Below are positions 43,738-64,000 of a DNA stretch of 64,000 nt, piece after piece. Numbering within the stretch: position 1 is the stretch's first letter; every line of letters starts with the position of its first letter. The DNA comes from Biomphalaria glabrata (Eukaryota; Mollusca; Gastropoda; Planorbidae), in the NCBI RefSeq assembly GCF_947242115.1, contig NC_074720.1, positions 44,318,271 to 44,382,270 of the forward strand. The letters are read 5' to 3'. The notes under the pieces were generated by a model. It made no database searches. It had not been told where the DNA came from and saw nothing but the letters and a program-made list of their open reading frames with translations. The translations under genes and the position numbers were made by a program.

Positions 43738-46700
43738 TTTTTTACCTTTACCTATCCCTTAGTCTGTTGGACCGTTGGGGCACCAGGCAAGATTTGTCGA
43801 CCGTCTTTCTCCATTCCTCCCTTTTTTTTGCCTTGTTCAGAACCTCTCTCAATGGCAGGCCTGTCCATTCTTTAATATTGTCCTCCCATCGCTTTTTCTG
43901 TCTGCCTCTTCTTCTTTTCCCTGGCACTGTTCCCTGAAAAAAGGTCTTTGCGAGCCCCGTAGATCTCGTAATGTGGCCAAAGGTTTTAAGCTTTCGTTTT
44001 TTCACAATAGTAAGCAGGTCGTCATGAGCTCCGATCGCTACAGTAACCCTGTCTCTGATTTCTTGGTTTGTGATGCGGTCTTTGAATGTGATGCCTAGGA
44101 TCCTTCTGTAGCATCTCAATTCCATTGCTAGGATCCTCCTCTCAAGCTCTGCATTCAACGTCCACGACTCACAAGCATATAAAAATGTGGCCATGACCAG
44201 AGAGCGCATCAGTCTGATTTTGGTGTCGAGGGCTAAGCCCTTATCTTTCCATATTATTTTAAGTTTTGAAAGGGCTGCTGTGGACTGTGCTATTCGGGCC
44301 AATAATTCGGGTTTTGTTCCCTCATCTGAGACAATAGCTCCAAGGTATTTGAAGCTGTTAACTCTAGTTAGCTTTTCACCTCCAATACTGATGCCTCTTT
44401 TAAAGCCCTGATGGCTATTGGTCATAATTTGAGTTTTTTCGGCATTTATTTGCATGCCATATGCTGCGGAAGTCTTGTCAATGCGCATCACCAGGTCAGC
44501 TAGTTCTTCTTCTGTCCCTGCTAGGCCGTCAATGTCATCTGCGAAGCGCAAGTTAGTAATTCTTCTTCCTCCAATGCTAACAGTACCTTCATAGCCCTCG
44601 AGGGCATCTTCCATTATCCTTTCAAGGAAGATATTGAAGAGTGTTGGTGACAGTAGGCAGCCTTGTCTTACTCCAACTGTGGTTTTGAACCAGTCCCCAA
44701 TATTATTGTTGAAGTACACCGCACTGGTGGCCTCCTTGTAGAGGTTCTGGATAACTTTGATTATGTTTTTATTAATGTTGTACTTTTCCATTGTCGCCCA
44801 GAGTGCTCCGTGCCATACTCGATCGAAAGCTTTCTTGAAATCAATAAAGACATGGAAAAGATTCTCTTGGTGTTGGAGATATTTCTCACAGAGTATTCTG
44901 AGGTTTAGGATTTGCTCTGTTGTGCTGCGACCTTGTCTAAAACCTGCTTGTTCTTCTGATATGATGTTGTCTGCTATCGGTTTTAGCCGGTTTAATATGA
45001 TTTTTAACAGTACTTTGCTGGGATGACTTATGAGGCTGATGGTGCGATAGTTTTGACAGAGTTGTAAGTTGCCTTTCTTTGGAAGGGTTATTATGAGTGA
45101 TTGGGTCCAGGGTTTGGGCCAATCTCCTGATTGCCAGATCTTGTTGCAAATCATATAGAGTGCGTTTATCATAGTTTCTCCTCCCGCCTGAAGAAGTTCG
45201 CCAGGAATGTTGTCAACTCCGGCCGATTTTCCCTTTTTCAGGGCTTTTACTGCTGCTGCTACTTCCGAGCGAAGAATCGGATAGTCGTCAATGTTGGAAA
45301 CTGTCGGGACATTTAGTATCTCTGGATCTCCTGATATTTCAAAGTTATACAACTCTAAACAGTATTCCGTCCATCTTTTCAACACATCTTTGTCCTCGGT
45401 TAAGCATTTGTTGTTTTTGTCTTGTATTGTGTTGGTTCTTCCATGCTTTGAAGTAGTGAGGTCCTTTACTAATTGGTACGCTTTTTTGCTGTTGTTTCTA
45501 TTAAGTCCCTGTTCAATTTCTTGACACTTATTCTCTATCCACTTTTTCTTCGCTTCTTTCATTCCCTTTCTAATCCGTTTGTTGACGCTTTTGTATTCTT
45601 GGACATATTTTGGGTCGGACAGCTTTTTCCCTTTAAGCTCCCGTCGCTTGTCACAGAGTTGGAGTATATCCTCTGTTACCCAGGGTTTATTGGGCGGGCG
45701 GAGCTTCCCTAATATTTCCAGGGCTGTATCTGTGACTGCTGTGTTTAGCATATTGACTTGCGTATCGATATCCTGGTCATTGGAGTCCAAGATGTTGAGG
45801 GCTGCAAAGCGTCCTCCTACTTGTGCCTCGAATATGGCAGCTACTTGGGGGTCTTTCAGCTTGTCCAGGTCAAATTTTATCCTGGTAGGTCCTTGTTTTG
45901 TTACCTTTTTTAGGTGTACTTTAAGGGTCGTCATAACAAGGTCATGGTCGCTTCCAATGTCAGCTCCAGGAAAACTTCTTGTTTTAGCTGTATGGATGCT
46001 TGTCTTAAAACGCTGTTGCACCATGATATAGTCGATCTGGTTGTGGTGCTCTCCGTTCGGACTGTGCCATGTGGTTATACGCGATTTTTTGTGGCATCCT
46101 AGTGTGTTAGCCAGTAAGAGATTGTTGTATTTCGCAAATTCTAACAGTCTTCGACCTCGTTCATTGGTTGAGAGGTTACTGTATTTTCCACTAGTGCCTT
46201 TCCAGGTTTGATAGGAGTCACTTCCTACTTTGGCATTCCAGTCTCCTTGTACAACAAGGATGTCCTTTTTCGGGACCTTATTGACCACTTCCTGTAATTG
46301 ATCATAAAACTCTTCTACTGCCTCATCGTCATATGTTGATGTAGGAGCGTAGGCTTGAATGATGGTGATATTGAAGGGTGATGCCTTTAAACGTATGGAG
46401 ATGAGTCGGCTGGATATAGGGTAACAATTCACAACGCAGTTGTTGTAGTTCCTGTGTACAAGAAATCCTACTCCTTGTTCGTGAACATCTGGTAGTCCAC
46501 TGTAGTACAGTTTATGGCCATCTTCTGTTGTTGTTTCACCTATGTTTTTCCATCGCATTTCAGAGAGTCCTATGATGTTGAAACGGAGTCGGTTAAGTTC
46601 ATGTGTGAGCTCTTCAACTTTTCCTTCGTCTCTTAGTGATCTCACATTCCATGTTCCTATGGTGATTTTATTTCTGGTATTTATTTTAGTTTTGCATGGA

Positions 46701-47172
46701 CCAGTAGTATACTTCTCACCCCCGCCCTGGTCTGTAATGGTAGGCGCGGCCCTTGGTAACCCGGGCGACAGCCGAGCCGTTATGGGTTTATTAACGGTCA
46801 TCATCTCATTTGGTGTAACAAGGGCTATTTACTTGCATGGCGGCGCCAATCCCTCTCCATGCTGACCACAGCCGAATGCCTCCAATTAGGTGGATCGCCT
46901 TGGTCCTGAACACGTGGCCGTTGTAGTCCATCCTGGGACTCTTCCGCCCTGGCCGGTGACCTTAATCTAGAAGGCCTTTCGCCCAGTGGTGCCATGTTAT
47001 CACCACCCCCTCACATGGTTTAGTCCGCCAGCTGAAGCGGTTTTCCAGGGCATGGCGCTTGGAGCCACATGTGAGAGATTTAGGGGTTGGAAGGGGACCA
47101 GTGAGGCCGTCCACCTAAAGGTGCAGCATGCCGGACCATCAAAGGTACTACCCCTTTCCAATACCCCCTTAT
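43738..47172 (-). mobile_element. Full-length LINE, intact ORF2, 11-bp duplication
   Basis: One open frame, 46804-43748, 1018 codons. EEP nuclease: TIGTWNVRSL, GLSEMRW, VQGDWNAKVG, SDHDLV. RT: LPKKGNLQLCQNYRTISLIS, EEQAGFRQGRSTTEQ, VFIDFKKAFDRVWH, VGVRQGCLLSPTLFN and the catalytic LRFADDIDGLAG. Post-RT: FGHITRSTGLAKTFFQGTVP and [19 protein letters not shown]. No RNase H and no ORF1, as in RTE-like LINEs (clade is inference). Flanked by GCAAGGAGCAT (43727-43737 and 47173-47183). The 5' UTR is about 368 bp; the 3' tail on its strand is GGTAAAGGTAAAAAAA. Located between PHF21A and TTLL1. Likely young and possibly active. Confidence 0.95.
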
Positions 47173-47254
47173 GCAAGGAGCATATCTTACATCAAATACA
47201 AATAATCATAGTTATTTTAGTGTAAGCTCCTCGGATAAGTCCACTGCAATAAAA

Positions 47255-47425
47255 ACCTGACCTTGGTTACTTCAATACATATGGAAGGACCCACAGGCAT
47301 TAACATGTTAGATTTTGGCAAGATCCATAGGTAGTGACATGGTTAGATTTTGGCAGGACTCGCAGGTAGTGCCATGGTTAGATTTTGGCAGGACTCACAT
47401 GGTTGATTTTGGAAGGACCCACAGG
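47255..47425. repeat. About 37-bp degenerate repeat, four units
   Basis: Units share CATGGTTAGATTTTGGCAGG and ACTCACAGGTAGTG. They end just before the inverted repeat at 47442. Confidence 0.75.
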
Positions 47426-47441
47426 GACAAATTATTATAGT

Positions 47442-47544
47442 AGGCCTCAACACTGACCTGCAATGTAGCAACCTGTGGGCAGTGGAGACCAATAGCTTGT
47501 TGCCACTGCCCACAGGTTGACATTGCAGGTCAATGTTTAGGCCT
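47442..47544. repeat. Inverted repeat with 42-44-nt arms
   Basis: Left arm 47442-47485 (AGGCCTCAACACTGACCTGC ... GGGCAGTGG) and right arm 47503-47544 (CCACTGCCCACAGGTTGACA ... TTTAGGCCT) pair with two mismatches and a 2-nt bulge, loop about 17 nt. It could be a fold-back of a local duplication, a tiny TIR element or a transcribed hairpin. Confidence 0.88.
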
Positions 47545-48940
47545 TCTGTGATGACTTGTCTCGCCCACAGGAAAACAAAATAAGTTATGAAATGGTGCAG
47601 TAAATTTAACATTTTTACTGTTCTTTTTCAAAATGTTCTTGAAACAAAAATGTAATTTTGAAAAAATAGTTGTTCTCAATTCTAGTCCCAGTGTCACATG
47701 TCTGTGTTCTGATGAGTGCGAAAAGTTAATGAACAGCTGCTACTCAACTTTGGCACAAAGCAGTGAAGGTTATTGAATGAATCATTTTATTACTTTAACA
47801 AAATAACATTTTTCTCCATATGATGTTGATTTCATGAGATAATCCCTAATACAGTTTCAGTTTTACTTCAAAATCTCATGACATTTTATTGTGCAGTAAA
47901 AACATGTTTAAACCATCTTTGCTAATTAAAACCAAACAATTGATACAATTTAATTCAATATACAACAATCTTCCATCCTAAAAATTACTTGAATTTTTAT
48001 ATTAAGAAACAAATCTAGATTCCTAGCCCTACTATCAATACATAATTTAATTGCTAAGCTTCAGTCAAATGCAGCCCATTAGAACTATTTATTTTTTGAA
48101 AGATAAAGACGATCTCATTTATTGGCCCATTCATCCTGGTCTTAAGTTTAATACGATAGGTTATTTTAATAACAGAACTTGCTTTTAGTCTGCAGAAGAA
48201 CACAAGACTGCCACTTTATCTTTTTTTTCAAAGTTTCTGTTCCAACCTAGATGTGAGAGAGAATTTTATAGAGATTTTCATATGGTTCACCTTTAATTTT
48301 CATTTTTTTTAATTAAACTAAAGCCCCACAATAAGCTAGATTTATTTTCCATGTCTATTTTAACTTGGGAGGCTCAGAAACATCTTTCTATCATTGGAAC
48401 CCTTTGACAGTCAGTGCACACAAATAAAGGATAAAGCAATATCAAGTAAATACTTTGTATCAGCTTTCTCAGCACCAGGATATAAATTAACCCACCCATT
48501 AACATCAAATATGAAGTACTGGAATGCATATGTAGGCTACTATTGTTCAATTATATCAAGTTAGATGTAACATTAGGCTAAAAAGATTTTTTTTTAAAAA
48601 GCCAATTTATTAGACTTTCTAAAGCATAAGAAAAAAAAGTTCACTTACTTAAACCTAACTACAAAAAACTGAAATTCATTGTCATTTTTTATCTACTGGT
48701 ACTACATCAATGAATCCAGGATTTTCTTAAAGGGAAAAATCATAATCATATATGGTTCAAGTTTAACACCTAATCAGATATCCTGTAGTTTTTGGAAAAA
48801 AAGGATCATGTTTTCCCCATCCAACATCGTTATATGCATCCCCATCACTTGTGGTAGCTCTGCTTAAATAGGTGAAAAATCAAGATCAATCAAAACAACT
48901 AAAGATACAGAAAATGAGTTTTAATAAATCCTGAGCATGT
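47545..48940. other. Intergenic DNA between the convergent genes
   Basis: AT-rich, no exon or repeat recognised. Confidence 0.4.
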
Positions 48941-48944
48941 TTTA

Positions 48945-49080
48945 ATAGCTTTAATATAGTGCAACTTTCAAGCTTATAGCATTGTCAGAGCGCTTAAGTC
49001 CAATCTTATTTGTGGACAGTGGGGGAGAAAGTATCTGGGAGATAGGTAGCCAAGTCAAGCTAATGCGTACTTATCCTTTC
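48945..49080 (-). mobile_element. SINE-C, decayed
   Basis: AGTGCAACTTTCAAGCTTAT, CAGAGCGCTTAAGTCCAATC and TTTGTGGACAGTGGGGGAGA align to SINE-C; the tRNA head is largely lost. Confidence 0.7.
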
Positions 49081-49176
49081 TGCCACACAACCCACAATCA
49101 GAAAAATGGCAATTATTGAGAACATAAAAAAATGAAAAAAAAACAACAACATATATTCTTGGTGGCAAATGTGAAC

Positions 49177-49182
49177 TTTATT
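49177..49182 (-). terminator. TTLL1: Probable TTLL1 polyadenylation signal
   Basis: AATAAA on the - strand, about 460 bases after the stop codon, followed by a GT-rich stretch. An unverified choice among AT-rich alternatives. Confidence 0.5.
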
Positions 49183-49638
49183 ATAAATGAAAAGTGTTCA
49201 TGGAATCTTCTCTGTAGATGAAGAAAACAATCAACAAGACATTTGTGTATCACAAAAAAAAAAGTCTTAAAAAAGTACACACTTCAAATGCTCTTTAACC
49301 TATTTAGGAATCTTCAACAGCAAAGTATAGACTAGAACAAAACCATCAGAAAAAAAAGCCCCGTAAGATTTATCACTAATAAAAAGAAAACAGCAGAGGC
49401 ACTACAAATCGGTCAAAATAATTCTTATAACACTAAACCTTAACATATACAACCAAAATCATCTTATAAAATATTGAAAATCCAATATCAACAAAGAGGT
49501 AGTTAAAAAAAAAAATCCATTCACACAGCTTAAAATATGGAATGTCTTCAACTACTAATTTGAAAGGTATTTTGATAAACAAAAAATTAAATTACAGGAC
49601 GGAAAACACTAAATTTGCCTAAAAAACAAAAAAAAACA

Positions 49639-63945
<14,307 letters not shown>

Positions 63946-64000
63946 TCATTCAAGGGAAAAATGAAAATGCAAGCTACCATTAATTGTATATAAATGTTTA

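Noticed and set aside
43748-46804. 1018-aa protein as a host gene
   Set aside because: EEP nuclease plus reverse transcriptase with flanking target duplications: it is a LINE.

Overview
The window looks like animal nuclear DNA from a lophotrochozoan, most likely a heterobranch/planorbid snail. This is inferred from AT-rich introns, long CTAG-dense tracts, several tRNA-derived SINE families, RTE-like LINEs and hAT elements; no species-specific marker was found. Nothing bacterial is present.

Two host genes are supported, lying tail to tail. PHF21A (BHC80) is complete on the + strand: 14 coding exons at 29033-43267, all splice phases consistent, predicted 703 aa, with a basic AT-hook-like segment, one PHD finger and a C-terminal coiled coil. 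It is the reader of unmethylated H3K4 in LSD1-CoREST complexes. TTLL1 (tubulin polyglutamylase catalytic subunit) is on the - strand: nine 3' coding exons at 63929-49639, with its 5' part beyond the right edge.

Layout. 1-29 kb is a repeat-dominated region without a confident host gene. It holds at least six hAT-type elements (four with perfect 8-bp target duplications), two of them nested so that a 6.1-kb hAT sits inside another TIR element (3881-10415). The nested pair carries a 28-bp array and an 81-bp array. A 40-bp array fills 25.55-26.62 kb, and many 5'-truncated LINEs and SINEs fill the rest. 29-43.5 kb is PHF21A. 43.7-47.2 kb is a full-length LINE with an open 1018-codon ORF and an 11-bp target duplication. 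49.2-64 kb is TTLL1, whose introns hold MITEs, LINE fragments, an internally deleted LINE with a perfect 12-bp target duplication, and minisatellites.

The most unusual signal is at splice sites. Several minisatellites abut 3' splice sites of the two genes. In PHF21A the last-intron array (42522-43117) is a 38-bp unit that copies the acceptor and exon start themselves, placing about 16 decoy acceptors before the true one. A separate 225-bp tandem duplication copies the exon 4 acceptor and the first 26 codons of exon 4.
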